Shown: positions 12,188 through 20,527 of the stretch, in pieces
Position numbering within the stretch: position 1 is the stretch's first letter
Layout: the number at the start of each line of letters is the position of its first letter
Assembly: GCF_002906255.1 (NCBI RefSeq)
Contig: NZ_POTC01000001.1
Coordinates: 124,001-188,000, forward strand
DNA length: 64,000 nt
Direction: 5' to 3'
From: Novacetimonas maltaceti
GTDB lineage: Bacteria; Pseudomonadota; Alphaproteobacteria; Acetobacterales; Acetobacteraceae
Made by a program: the position numbers and the translations under genes
Notes under the pieces: generated by a model
What the model was told of the DNA's origin: nothing
What the model saw: the letters and a program-made list of their open reading frames with translations, nothing else
The model's database searches: none

Positions 12188-13602
12188 GGGCCGGCCCCGT
12201 CGGCGGGATACAACGTCTCCCATCGCGGCACGTGCCGGGCAAGGCCTGCGACCGTATCGGTATTGACCTCTTCCAGCGTTGGAAACTGGGCAAGGATCCG
12301 CACCCTGCCATGCCGTTCGATGGCGCTGCGGGCGCAGGCGTTTTCCGGCCCGTTCAGGATCACGCCAAGGATCGGGATATTGCGCTGGCGCAGCATCGCG
12401 AGGCTGAGCAGGGTGTGGTTGATCGTTCCCAGCATGCTGCGTGCCACCAGCACGACCGGCAGCCCAAGGCGTTCCATCAGGTCAAGCATCAGGAAATCCG
12501 CGCAGATCGGCACCATGATGCCCCCTGCCCCTTCCACGATGACCGGCCGGTTGGCGGGGGCGGGTGGCATGACGATCCGGTCGGGATCGATCACCTCCCC
12601 TTCGCAGGCGGCGGCGTCCTCGGGCGACAGCGACGCGGCATACACCCCGGCAGGCGGCAGCAGGCGCGCGGGCGGAAGTTCCGCCAGCCTGGCGACACTG
12701 CTGGTATCGGCGGGCTCATCCGCGATGCCGCTTTGCAGGGGTTTCCAGTATGACGCATCCCATGCCCGCGCCAGCACGGCGCAGGCCAGTGTCTTGCCCA
12801 CCCCTGTATCGGTTCCGGTGACGAAGACGCCGGAGTGCGGGGTGCGTCGGAATATCCCGAATGCGACCTCGTAATTCACGCTGAACGTGGGATCACTGTC
12901 GGCGCGTTTCAGGATACGGCGCAGGTCGCCCCTGCGGGCATGCGTGGGGATGGGCACGGCGGCGCCAATGGCGCGCAGTTCACGTACGAAGGTCAGTGCC
13001 GAGTGTGGAACGTCAATGAGGGTTTCGCCCGTCCATGCGCCCGTCCCCGTCAACGGCCACTCCTGCCCCAGCGTGGCGAGGTCCGGATAGGTCGGCATCG
13101 GGCATGGCAGGCCCAGCGCGGTGTAATGGTCCAGCCACCGGGCAAAGCTGTTCTTGCACAGTGTGGAAAGCGCCAGCACGCCCCCCGGTGAAAGCAGGGC
13201 TGCAAGCCGCCCGATGGTTTCGCGTCGCATGACGAACCATTGTGCCGCCATGCTGGAGCAGATCAGGTCGAACGGTCCCGTCAGGTCAGGCTGTTCGGCA
13301 TCCATGACGTGGCAGGTGATGTCAGGATCGTTGCGGAATCTGGCCTGTGCCTGCTCCAGCATGCCCGGCGCGATATCAGTGGCCACGATCCGTGCCGCTG
13401 GATACAGCCGGCGTAGATGCCCGGTCAGGAAGCCGGTGCCGCATCCGACCTCAAGAATGCGTTTCGGTCCCGGCGGGGGGCAGGCCCGTTCGATCCGCTG
13501 CGCCAGTTGGCCTGCCACGATGCGCTGGATGCGTGCTGCGGCATCATAGCCGGAGGCTGCGTCAAAGCTGCGGGCGATACGGTACTTATGCGAGGAGGTC
13601 AC
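12181..13602 (-). CDS. bioC-bioD: Fused BioC malonyl-ACP methyltransferase / BioD dethiobiotin synthetase
   Basis: One uninterrupted frame of 473 codons encodes two biotin enzymes. Residues 1-254 are a class I methyltransferase with the SAM motif [10 protein letters not shown] (50-59), ATDIAP and the BioC-like SSMAAQWF (116-123); it would methylate malonyl-ACP to start pimelate synthesis. Residues 257-473 are BioD, with P-loop GTDTGVGKT (263-271), KPLQSG (287-292) and VEGAGG (356-361), making dethiobiotin from DAPA, CO2 and ATP. The linker is only a few residues (FRRTPHSG). The start is a GTG overlapping the end of bioH by 17 bases. Separate genes are the norm, so this fusion is notable. The frame shows no sign of error. 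Confidence 0.9.
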   Translation of the reverse strand: MTSSHKYRIARSFDAASGYDAAARIQRIVAGQLAQRIERACPPPGPKRILEVGCGTGFLTGHLRRLYPAARIVATDIAPGMLEQAQARFRNDPDITCHVMDAEQPDLTGPFDLICSSMAAQWFVMRRETIGRLAALLSPGGVLALSTLCKNSFARWLDHYTALGLPCPMPTYPDLATLGQEWPLTGTGAWTGETLIDVPHSALTFVRELRAIGAAVPIPTHARRGDLRRILKRADSDPTFSVNYEVAFGIFRRTPHSGVFVTGTDTGVGKTLACAVLARAWDASYWKPLQSGIADEPADTSSVARLAELPPARLLPPAGVYAASLSPEDAAACEGEVIDPDRIVMPPAPANRPVIVEGAGGIMVPICADFLMLDLMERLGLPVVLVARSMLGTINHTLLSLAMLRQRNIPILGVILNGPENACARSAIERHGRVRILAQFPTLEEVNTDTVAGLARHVPRWETLYPADGAGPQ

Positions 13603-14251
13603 GGCTTATACGTTCCATCATGCGGTCAATCATGGCCAGGCAGGCGTCGGGATGGGTCAGCGGCAGGAGGTGGCCGCCCTCCTGCCAGTCAATGGGGGTT
13701 GCAGGCGCGAAGGAAGCCTGGGTGAGCGCGGGCGGGGCAATGGTGTCGTGTGTTCCCGCGCTGCAATATATGGGACAGGGCATGGAGCGTGCGGCCTGTC
13801 GTGCATCCAGTCTCCGCAGCATCCGCAATCCGTCCAGCAGGCGCGCGTGCTGCGGGGGGCCGGGCACTGGCATGTCCGTGCCTGCCTTGTGCCGGAAATC
13901 CCGTACCGTGGCGTCAGGTGCGCCTTCAAGCCTGTGTATCATCCGGGTCAGGATACGCGGGGATACACCCTGCGGGAAATCATCGGAGGCGGCGAAACGT
14001 GCAAAACCGTTGAGCAGCATCATTCCCCTGCACCGCTCCGGCATTTCGGAAAGCAGCCACAGCGTCCCAAGCGAGTGACCAACCGCCATGAAGGGCCTGT
14101 CGGGCAGTTCGACATGGGGGATGGCTGAAAAATAGCCAAAATCGAGGGGGCGCCAGTCCCTGTCTGGTGATGCCCTGCGGATCGGGTCCCATATTTCCGG
14201 GCCGAAGCCCCAGCCATGCACAAGGACGATGGGCAGGTCAGTCATGGCCAT
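13586..14251 (-). CDS. bioH: Pimeloyl-ACP methyl ester carboxylesterase BioH (short form)
   Basis: Alpha/beta hydrolase expected to remove the methyl group from pimeloyl-ACP methyl ester, ending BioC/BioH pimelate synthesis. From the ATG at 14251 it has 221 residues, shorter than the roughly 255 of Escherichia coli BioH. The triad can be placed: Ser60 in GHSLG, Asp169 in GTHD, His194 in EGGHLLP; VHGWGF (11-16) is the oxyanion segment and matches BioH well. The start at 14251 overlaps the end of bioF and has AAGGAAG five bases before it; an ATG at 14245 is possible. Position between bioF and bioCD supports the role. Confidence 0.85.
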   Translation of the reverse strand: MAMTDLPIVLVHGWGFGPEIWDPIRRASPDRDWRPLDFGYFSAIPHVELPDRPFMAVGHSLGTLWLLSEMPERCRGMMLLNGFARFAASDDFPQGVSPRILTRMIHRLEGAPDATVRDFRHKAGTDMPVPGPPQHARLLDGLRMLRRLDARQAARSMPCPIYCSAGTHDTIAPPALTQASFAPATPIDWQEGGHLLPLTHPDACLAMIDRMMERISRDLLA

Positions 14252-15449
14252 GTCGTCTTCCTTCGCATGTCTCCTGTGCCGCGACCCTGATGGCCGCAAG
14301 CAGTGAGGCAATCATGGCTTCGTCATGCGCGGCGCTCAGGGCGAGGCGGATTCGGCTGCCATTGGGCGGGACCGAGGGAGGGCGGATGGGAATGCCAAGA
14401 ATCCCCTCGCGGGCGAGTATGGCGGCAAAATCCATGGTCCGCTGTGTCTCCCCGATCTCGATCGGGATGATCTGGGTCGTGGAGGCTCCCGTGGACAGGC
14501 CGAGCGCATGGATTTCGTGGCGGATGGTGTCGCCCATCCGCTGAAGGTGCGCACGCTGTGCCTCCATTGACGGGACAAGGTCCAGCGCGGCGTCGATCGC
14601 CCCGAGGCTGGCTGGCGGCAGGGCCGTGGTATAGACAAAGCCGGAGCAGCAGTTCGACAGCCATTCGCACATCGCGCGGGACCCCGCCACATAGGCCCCG
14701 AAACTGCCCATGGCCTTGCTGAATGTGCCCATCACCAGGTCGATGCCCTGCGTCATGGCCGAAAGGCCGCGTCCCTGCGGCCCCAGCACGCCGGTTGCAT
14801 GGGCTTCGTCCAGATAGATGAAGGCGTTATACGCATCGCCCAGCGCACGCAGCGCCTGGATGTCGACACGGTCCCCATCCATGCTGAAGACGCTTTCGGT
14901 GACGATGAATCGCAGGCCCGGCCTGTCGCGGTGCCTTTCAAGAAGCGACGCCAGATGCGCAAGGTCATTATGGCGGAACCGGATCTGCCGTATGCCCGCC
15001 GCCTGGCAGCCATGATGCAGGCTGGCGTGGTTCAGGCGATCGGCAAATACCAGCGGCGCGCTGCCGGTCCGGGCCACGCTCATGCGGCACAATGCCGGCA
15101 GGACGGATGCATTCGCCTGCCATCCCGATGCGAACAGCAATGCTGCCTCGGTGTGCTTGAACCGCGCCAGCTTCGCCTCGACCGCGCGATGGGCCGGGGT
15201 GGTGCCGGTGACCAGGCGTGATGCGCCGCTGCCACTGCCCCATTGCCGTGCCCATTCGCAGGCGCGTTCGACAAGTTGCGGATGGTGCGCAAGGCCCAGA
15301 TAGTCGTTGGAGGAAAAATCCAGCAGCACCTGCCCGTCGCGCACAACCGTCGCGGCATCGCGGTGGGTGAATGTCGCCGGCCTGCGGCGCATCCCCTCAT
15401 GTTCCAGCGTATTGAGCGCCGTCTGGAAAAAATCGTCAAAACGCGCCAT
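14238..15449 (-). CDS. bioF: 8-amino-7-oxononanoate synthase
   Basis: PLP enzyme joining pimeloyl-ACP and alanine. 403 residues. Visible motifs are FSSNDYLGLA (45-54), GSGSGASRLVTG (71-82), DEAHATG (214-220) and the PLP lysine Lys245 in TFSKAMGSFG. The frame is open 75 codons upstream, but the ATG at 15449 gives the family N-terminus. First gene of bioF-bioH-bioCD, diverging from bioA across 71 bases. A related alpha-oxoamine synthase such as KBL or ALAS is excluded mainly by the biotin context. Confidence 0.95.
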   Translation of the reverse strand: MARFDDFFQTALNTLEHEGMRRRPATFTHRDAATVVRDGQVLLDFSSNDYLGLAHHPQLVERACEWARQWGSGSGASRLVTGTTPAHRAVEAKLARFKHTEAALLFASGWQANASVLPALCRMSVARTGSAPLVFADRLNHASLHHGCQAAGIRQIRFRHNDLAHLASLLERHRDRPGLRFIVTESVFSMDGDRVDIQALRALGDAYNAFIYLDEAHATGVLGPQGRGLSAMTQGIDLVMGTFSKAMGSFGAYVAGSRAMCEWLSNCCSGFVYTTALPPASLGAIDAALDLVPSMEAQRAHLQRMGDTIRHEIHALGLSTGASTTQIIPIEIGETQRTMDFAAILAREGILGIPIRPPSVPPNGSRIRLALSAAHDEAMIASLLAAIRVAAQETCEGRRHGHD

Positions 15450-15520
15450 GAAGCGTCCTCTCCCGCCGATGGCTATTGCATCGGCCAAACATGCCTGTCC
15501 CAATATCACGGAGAACCCGC
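15450..15520. promoter_or_regulatory. Divergent bioF / bioA control region
   Basis: Only 71 bases separate the two divergent biotin genes, so their promoters must overlap or lie back to back and could be controlled together. I looked for the alphaproteobacterial BioR site TTATCTATAA and did not find it. CACGGAGAACCCGC directly before bioA contains its ribosome-binding site. Confidence 0.5.
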
Positions 15521-16792
15521 ATGCGTGGACCCCAATGGCTGGATGACGGCATGCCGCACATCTGGCTGCCCTATACACAGATGCAGACGGTCCTGCCCCC
15601 CCTGCCTGCGGTCCGCACGTCGGGCTGTGACATCCATCTGGCCGATGGGCGCGTGCTAACCGATGGCATCGCATCGTGGTGGACGGCCTGCCATGGCTAC
15701 AACCATCCCCATATCCGCGAGGCCGTCAGTGCGCAGTTGGCCCGTATGCCACATGTCATGTTCGGCGGGCTTGTCCATGAACCGGCACTGACGCTTGCCA
15801 CGCGACTGGCGGCGATCCTGCCGGGGGATCTGGAGCGGGTGTTCTTCACCGATTCCGGGTCCGTCGCGGTGGAGGTCGCCATCAAGATCGCCATCCAGTA
15901 CTGGATCAACCGTGGCGTGTCGGGGCGCAACCGCCTTGTGGCGTTCAGGGGGGGATATCACGGTGACACGCTGGCCACGATGGCGGTATGCGACCCGGAA
16001 GAAGGGATGCATGCGCTGTTCAGCGGTGTCCTGCCCCAGCATTATATCGTCGATCTGCCCCGTGATGAGGCCAGCCTTGCTGCCCTGGAGACGCTCCTGT
16101 CCGAATCGGGAGATGAAATCGCGGCGATTCTGGTCGAACCCCTGATCCAGGGAGCAGGCGGGATGCTGTTTCATGGGCCGGACGTGCTGCAACGACTGCG
16201 GACATTGGCGGACAGGTATGGGGTCCTGCTGATCCTTGACGAAATCTTCACCGGATTTGGCCGTACCGGCACCATGTTCGCGTGCGAGCAGGCGGGGATC
16301 GTGCCGGACATCATGACCCTGTCGAAGGCGTTGACGGCCGGGACCATGCCCCTCGCCGCGACGGTGACGCGATCCCATGTGTTCGCGGCCTTCCTGTCGG
16401 ACAATCCGCTGCATGCGCTGATGCACGGCCCGACCTTCATGGCCAATCCCCTTGCCTGCGCCTGCGCCAATGCGTCGCTGGACCTGTTCGCGGCCGAGCC
16501 CCGCCTGCAGCAGGTGGCGCAGATCAGCGCGCAGATGACCGATGAGCTTGCGGCATGCCGGAACCTGCCGCACGTCCGTGACGTGCGCGTGATGGGTGCT
16601 GTCGGCGTTGTGGAACTTGATGCAATCGCGGACATGAACCGCCTGAAGGCGGCGCTGGTCGCGCTGGGTGTATGGGTGCGCCCGTTCCGCACCATCATCT
16701 ACCTGACGCCAGCCTTTACCATCCACCCCGATGAACTGTCGCGCCTCACCTCGGCGATTACGCAGGTGATACGTGACGGGGCGGCCGGTTGA
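15521..16792 (+). CDS. bioA: Adenosylmethionine-8-amino-7-oxononanoate aminotransferase
   Basis: Class III PLP aminotransferase converting KAPA to DAPA with S-adenosylmethionine as amino donor. 424 residues from the ATG at 15521, which has GGAG seven bases upstream; an earlier ATG at 15476 is less likely. Motifs: IWLPYTQM (14-21, the BioA substrate tyrosine region), DGIASWW (48-54), FTDSGSVAVE, RGGYHGDT, LDEIFTGFGRTG with Asp240, and the PLP lysine Lys269 in TLSKALTAG. Divergent from the other bio genes. Confidence 0.96.
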   Translation: MRGPQWLDDGMPHIWLPYTQMQTVLPPLPAVRTSGCDIHLADGRVLTDGIASWWTACHGYNHPHIREAVSAQLARMPHVMFGGLVHEPALTLATRLAAILPGDLERVFFTDSGSVAVEVAIKIAIQYWINRGVSGRNRLVAFRGGYHGDTLATMAVCDPEEGMHALFSGVLPQHYIVDLPRDEASLAALETLLSESGDEIAAILVEPLIQGAGGMLFHGPDVLQRLRTLADRYGVLLILDEIFTGFGRTGTMFACEQAGIVPDIMTLSKALTAGTMPLAATVTRSHVFAAFLSDNPLHALMHGPTFMANPLACACANASLDLFAAEPRLQQVAQISAQMTDELAACRNLPHVRDVRVMGAVGVVELDAIADMNRLKAALVALGVWVRPFRTIIYLTPAFTIHPDELSRLTSAITQVIRDGAAG

Positions 16793-16795
16793 GGA

Positions 16796-16815
16796 GGCAT
16801 CCGCCGCCGGATGCC
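16796..16815 (+). terminator. Hairpin after bioA
   Basis: GGCATCCG (16796-16803) pairs with CGGATGCC (16808-16815) around a 4-base loop, three bases past the bioA stop. It has no T-run; a weak or Rho-assisted end is likely. Confidence 0.35.
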
Positions 16816-16932
16816 CGTGATCCGTCACGCATGGATGCGCGCCCCTGACGAAGCCCGGCCCTGCGGACATGGGCCACATACGTTGCCCGATCTGCACTAG
16901 GTCATGCCTGCCGGATCTGGTATGAAGAGGGC

Positions 16933-17205
16933 ATGACGTTTTTTCAACATCGTTCCTGGCGTGTGACAAACCATGACAGCAAGCGACAGATTGTGCTGAA
17001 AATCCTGTCTGATGGAAAAGCCCGCTCGGTCAAGGAAATTGGCGACATGTTCCCTGAAATGGGCACATATCACGCACGGCTGGCGCTGCAGGCGCTCAGG
17101 AACCAGGGGCTGGTCAGTGTCGATGACGACCCGTCATCAGGGCGTCGGCGCAAGGTGTGGAAACTGGTCACGCCGGACAGTGCCGGGGACGATACGCCGC
17201 AATAA
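16933..17205 (+). CDS. Small winged-helix-like protein, function unknown
   Basis: 90 residues. After about 12 residues the sequence runs SKRQIVLKILSDGKARSVKE, then a second helix region DMFPEMGTYHARLALQAL and a basic hairpin GRRRKVWKL, which is the order of helices and wing in small winged-helix DNA-binding domains of the MarR/ArsR type. No second domain is present. The ATG has AAGAGGG just upstream. It stands alone between bioA and the convergent DUF4167 gene. A role in DNA binding is inference from the fold pattern only. Confidence 0.6.
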   Translation: MTFFQHRSWRVTNHDSKRQIVLKILSDGKARSVKEIGDMFPEMGTYHARLALQALRNQGLVSVDDDPSSGRRRKVWKLVTPDSAGDDTPQ

Positions 17206-17219
17206 TAACAGGCGGACGT

Positions 17220-17252
17220 TCCCCATGTGACCATGCTGGCGCCACATGGGGA
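17220..17252. terminator. Hairpin shared by two convergent genes
   Basis: A perfect 10-bp stem, TCCCCATGTG (17220-17229) with CACATGGGGA (17243-17252), closes a 13-base loop in the 58-base gap between the small winged-helix gene and the DUF4167 gene. There is no long T-run on either side. Confidence 0.5.
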
Positions 17253-17263
17253 CATTTCGTGGC

Positions 17264-17800
17264 TTATGAACCGGTGGAGGCCAGTTCTTCCGTATTTGTG
17301 GCGGGCGCGGCATTACTGCCACTGTTATTGCTGCTGCTGCGGGAGCGCGAACGGCTCTTTTCGGCAGGCTTGGGTTCGGGCTTGGCGGTTTCGGCGACGG
17401 GTTCGCTGCTGTCTTCTTCGTCGCTGTCGGTATCGGAATCCGCCGTATTCTGCGCCGGGGTGTTCGGCTGGCGCTGCTGGCGGGACGCCTGACGTTCCTG
17501 GCGTTCCTGCTGGCTCTGCTGGGCGGCCTGTGTCATGGCGTTGAGGATGCGGAAATAATGTTCCGCATGCTGGAAATAGGCTTCCGCCATCACGCGGTCG
17601 CCCGACCCGCTGGCATCGCGGCCAAGCTGGAGATATTTCTCAAAAAGCTGCTGGGCGGTCCCCCGCACGCGAAGGTCGGGACCGTTACTGTCAAAGACAT
17701 GATTACGGTTCAGGGGGATCTGCCCGTTATTATGGCGTGAGCCACCGCCGTTGCTGCCGCCCGAACGATGGTGACGGCCTCGCATGCGTTTTATGTTCAT
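17264..17800 (-). CDS. DUF4167-domain protein
   Basis: 178 residues. The N-terminal part is Gly/Ser/Arg/Asn-rich (MRGRHHRSGGSNGGG), followed by the conserved DUF4167 core (about 30-90) with VFDSNGPDLRVRGTAQQL, EKYLQLGRDA and AYFQHAEHYFRI. The rest is a low-complexity Gln/Arg then acidic then Ser/Arg tail with no fold expected. The family is alphaproteobacterial and often sits next to prfA-prmC, as here; its function is unknown, and the basic disordered ends suggest RNA or nucleic-acid contact (inference). Confidence 0.88.
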   Translation of the reverse strand: MNIKRMRGRHHRSGGSNGGGSRHNNGQIPLNRNHVFDSNGPDLRVRGTAQQLFEKYLQLGRDASGSGDRVMAEAYFQHAEHYFRILNAMTQAAQQSQQERQERQASRQQRQPNTPAQNTADSDTDSDEEDSSEPVAETAKPEPKPAEKSRSRSRSSSNNSGSNAAPATNTEELASTGS

Positions 17801-18081
17801 AAGCTGCGCAGCACTTTCATGTTAACGGTCACCCGCAGGGCACCTGACCGTAGGGACGCCTTCATGCCCCTGCCTGTTATAAATAATGAATGCCCGACAT
17901 CATTGTCGAACCTCGATCCCGTGGTCCACGTCTGGGACAACAGGACAGATCGCGATCTGCCACCGGATTTTATACAATCGGGATCGTTCGCTTTCCGGGC
18001 TCCTGTAAAACGTCGTACGTTTCCAGTCCCGTTATGCGCCTTCAATATAGCCTGCAAATCATTGGCCGCCAAATTATTTTT

Positions 18082-18957
18082 TCACGGCTCCCCTGCCCGC
18101 CGCACGACCAGCGCACGCCCGATTCCGCCAAGGTCGCGCCGGATGTCCACGACCTCCATCCCCGCAGCACGGGCAAGTGCGGCCACGCCGTGGTCCTGCC
18201 CGATGCCGAGTTCCACGATGCCAAGGCCATGTGGCAGCAGAAGGCGCGGCAGCGCGCCCATCACGATGCGGTAGCAGTCCAGTCCGTCGTCTCCACCGTC
18301 AAGGGCGCGGTGCGGTTCATGGTCACGGACATCGGGCATCAGGTCCTGCAGGTCCGCATGCGGGATATAGGGGGGATTGCTGAATACGACGTCGAAGCGT
18401 CCCGCGATGGCCTGCGCCCAGTCACCGCACATGATGGCGCACCGTTCCGGCAGGCCCACATGCCGTGCATTGCGCGACGCCAGCAGCGCGGCATCGGGGG
18501 ACAGGTCGATCCCCACCCCCCATGCCTGCGGATATTCCTGCAGGGCCGCCAGCAGCAGGCAGCCCGTCCCGGTCCCGAGATCAAGGATCGCGCGGACATC
18601 GTTGCGGTCGGGGCGCAGGTCCAGCAGGGCCTCGACCAGTGTTTCGGTATCGGCGCGCGGGATCAGTGTGGCGGGGGAGACCTCCAGCATCATGGACCAG
18701 AACCCGGCCCGGCCGGTCAGGTAGGAGAGCGGTTCATGCATCGCCCGCCGTTCAAGCAGCGCCTCGAAGCGTTCCAGCAGGCTGGTGCCGATCCGTTCGC
18801 GCAGCAGCAGGCCACCAAGGTCGGTCCCCAGCACATGCGCCAGCAGGAGGCGCGCTTCGCGGCGGGGCGTCTCGATCCCGGCATGGGACAGGCGACTGCC
18901 GGCCTGCTGCAGGACCATGCGCAAATCATGGGTGTCGGGCGTATCATCCTCTTTCAT
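18082..18957 (-). CDS. prmC: Release factor glutamine methyltransferase PrmC
   Basis: Methylates the glutamine of the GGQ motif in release factors RF1 and RF2. 291 residues: a helical N-terminal release-factor-binding domain (1-90), PRADTE (100-105), the SAM motif LDLGTGTG (125-132) and the catalytic NPPY (194-197). Residues after 200 (DHEPHRALDGGDDG) match the family. Its substrate gene prfA is next upstream, but a plus-strand gene is wedged between them, so here the pair is not a simple operon. 281 bases with nothing recognisable separate it from DUF4167. Confidence 0.95.
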   Translation of the reverse strand: MKEDDTPDTHDLRMVLQQAGSRLSHAGIETPRREARLLLAHVLGTDLGGLLLRERIGTSLLERFEALLERRAMHEPLSYLTGRAGFWSMMLEVSPATLIPRADTETLVEALLDLRPDRNDVRAILDLGTGTGCLLLAALQEYPQAWGVGIDLSPDAALLASRNARHVGLPERCAIMCGDWAQAIAGRFDVVFSNPPYIPHADLQDLMPDVRDHEPHRALDGGDDGLDCYRIVMGALPRLLLPHGLGIVELGIGQDHGVAALARAAGMEVVDIRRDLGGIGRALVVRRAGEP

Positions 18958-18987
18958 TGGACCGTGTTTCCATCATACCCTGTCGCC

Positions 18988-19449
18988 ATGAAATCCGTTG
19001 CTTATCTTCTCTGTCGTGGTCTTGTCCCGGGGGTGTTCTGCCTTGCGGCCATGACATCCACGGCCCTTGCCGGCACGTTCGATGTGACAGATGGCTGCGC
19101 CTCGGACGAGATTTCCGAGGTCTCGCGCCTGTATGTCGACGAACGGCTCGTCGCGACATTCCGGCTTGATCCCCGTCATGCCGAACGCACCGTCAACATC
19201 GAAACGCCTGTGGGCCGGCTCAACCACAGCTATGCCCTGTGTGGCGAGATCACGATCCGCCTCCCCTCGGGCAAGGCCGAAACACATGAAGTCAGCGGTG
19301 AAGGCGTCCTGCATGCCCCTGATGGCCATCACCTCGTCGCACTGGGCGCGAAGAATTTTACCGAATTCTACCTTGATGACCCCGATGACCCGGAAGTGGT
19401 GGAACATCACCCCGGCCGCAGTTCGCTGTGTGCTGCGCCGACCTCGTAA
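18988..19449 (+). CDS. Secreted hypothetical protein between prmC and prfA
   Basis: 153 residues. Residues 1-27 form a clear signal peptide (basic MK, hydrophobic core, ALA-GTF cleavage site), so the protein should be periplasmic. The mature part, about 126 residues, has alternating beta-like stretches (FDVTDGC, LYVDERLVATFRLD, EITIRLPSGKAETHEVSGEG) and two spaced cysteines after cleavage that could pair. I do not recognise the family. It is on the strand opposite its neighbours, starts 31 bases from the prmC start and ends 15 bases from the prfA end. Most of a much longer frame running through here is antisense to prmC and not real; only this ATG-started part is coding. Confidence 0.75.
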   Translation: MKSVAYLLCRGLVPGVFCLAAMTSTALAGTFDVTDGCASDEISEVSRLYVDERLVATFRLDPRHAERTVNIETPVGRLNHSYALCGEITIRLPSGKAETHEVSGEGVLHAPDGHHLVALGAKNFTEFYLDDPDDPEVVEHHPGRSSLCAAPTS

Positions 19450-19463
19450 TTCCTGCCTGCGCC

Positions 19464-20525
19464 TCAGCCCTCGTCCATTGCCAGAAGGGCGGCCTGTTCC
19501 TCCTGCGTCAGGGCGTCCACGAACTCGTCGAACTCCCCGCCCATGACCTTGTCGATCTTGTACAGGGTCAGGCCGATGCGATGGTCGGTCACGCGCCCCT
19601 GTGGAAAATTGTAGGTACGGATGCGTTCCGACCTGTCACCCGTGCCAACCTGTGACCGGCGGTCGGCCGCGCGGGTTTCATGGGCGGCGGCGCGGTTGCG
19701 TTCGTACAGGCGCGCGCGCAGGATCTTCATCGCCTTTGCACGGTTCTTGTGCTGGCTCTTTTCCTCCTGCATCGCCACGACAATGCCGCTGGGCATATGC
19801 GTGATGCGCACGGCGCTTTCCGTCTTGTTGACATGCTGCCCGCCCGCGCCGGACGCCCGATAGACATCGATGCGCAGGTCCGTATCGTTGATCTCCACAT
19901 CCACGTCTTCCGCTTCCGGAAGGACGGCCACCGTGACGGTGGAGGTATGGATGCGTCCCTGGCTTTCGGTTGCGGGGACGCGCTGGACGCGATGCACGCC
20001 GGATTCGTATTTCAGGCGCGCGAACACGCCACGGCCCGTAATGTTGGCGATCCCTTCGCGCAGGCCACCAAGTTCGGATTCGTCATATTCCAGGATATCG
20101 AACCGCCAGCCCCGCAGGTCCGCATATCGCTGGTAGGCCCCGAACAGTTGCCCCGCGAACAGCGCCGCCTCGTCCCCGCCTGCCGCCGGACGGATTTCCA
20201 GGATCGCGCTGCGTTCATCCGCTTCGTCGCGCGGCAGCATGGCAATGCGGATATCATGTTCCAGCGCCGGGATACGCTGGCGCAGTTCCGCGAGTTCGCT
20301 TTCCGCAAGGCCGCGCATTTCGGGATCTTCAAGCAGCGCCTGCGTTTCCTCTACCGCCTTTTCGGCGGCGCGCAGGGCATTGACCTTGGCCACGATGGGA
20401 TCGAGTTCGGCGAATTCCCGCGAGGCCTGACTGAAGGCCGCCCCGGACAGCCCTTCGGCCAGTTGCGCCTGCAGTTCCTCGCTACGGGCTACGATCCGGT
20501 CAAGTCGTTCGTCAAACCGCGCCAC
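19464..20525 (-). CDS. prfA: Peptide chain release factor 1
   Basis: Reads UAA and UAG stop codons and triggers peptide release. 353 residues. Codon recognition PAT motif (184-186, the PxT motif of RF1) and the catalytic GGQ (228-230) in [18 protein letters not shown] are present, and the helical N-terminal domain is full length. Starts two bases after the hisS stop, so the two are almost certainly co-transcribed. Confidence 0.98.
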   Translation of the reverse strand: MARFDERLDRIVARSEELQAQLAEGLSGAAFSQASREFAELDPIVAKVNALRAAEKAVEETQALLEDPEMRGLAESELAELRQRIPALEHDIRIAMLPRDEADERSAILEIRPAAGGDEAALFAGQLFGAYQRYADLRGWRFDILEYDESELGGLREGIANITGRGVFARLKYESGVHRVQRVPATESQGRIHTSTVTVAVLPEAEDVDVEINDTDLRIDVYRASGAGGQHVNKTESAVRITHMPSGIVVAMQEEKSQHKNRAKAMKILRARLYERNRAAAHETRAADRRSQVGTGDRSERIRTYNFPQGRVTDHRIGLTLYKIDKVMGGEFDEFVDALTQEEQAALLAMDEG

Positions 20526-20527
20526 CC

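Noticed and set aside
15450-15520. BioR operator TTATCTATAA between bioF and bioA
   Set aside because: Searched by eye on both strands; no match or near match.
17890-18987. Long frame running into the secreted-protein gene
   Set aside because: This part is antisense to prmC and lacks protein-like composition; only the part from the ATG at 18988 has a signal peptide and coding features.
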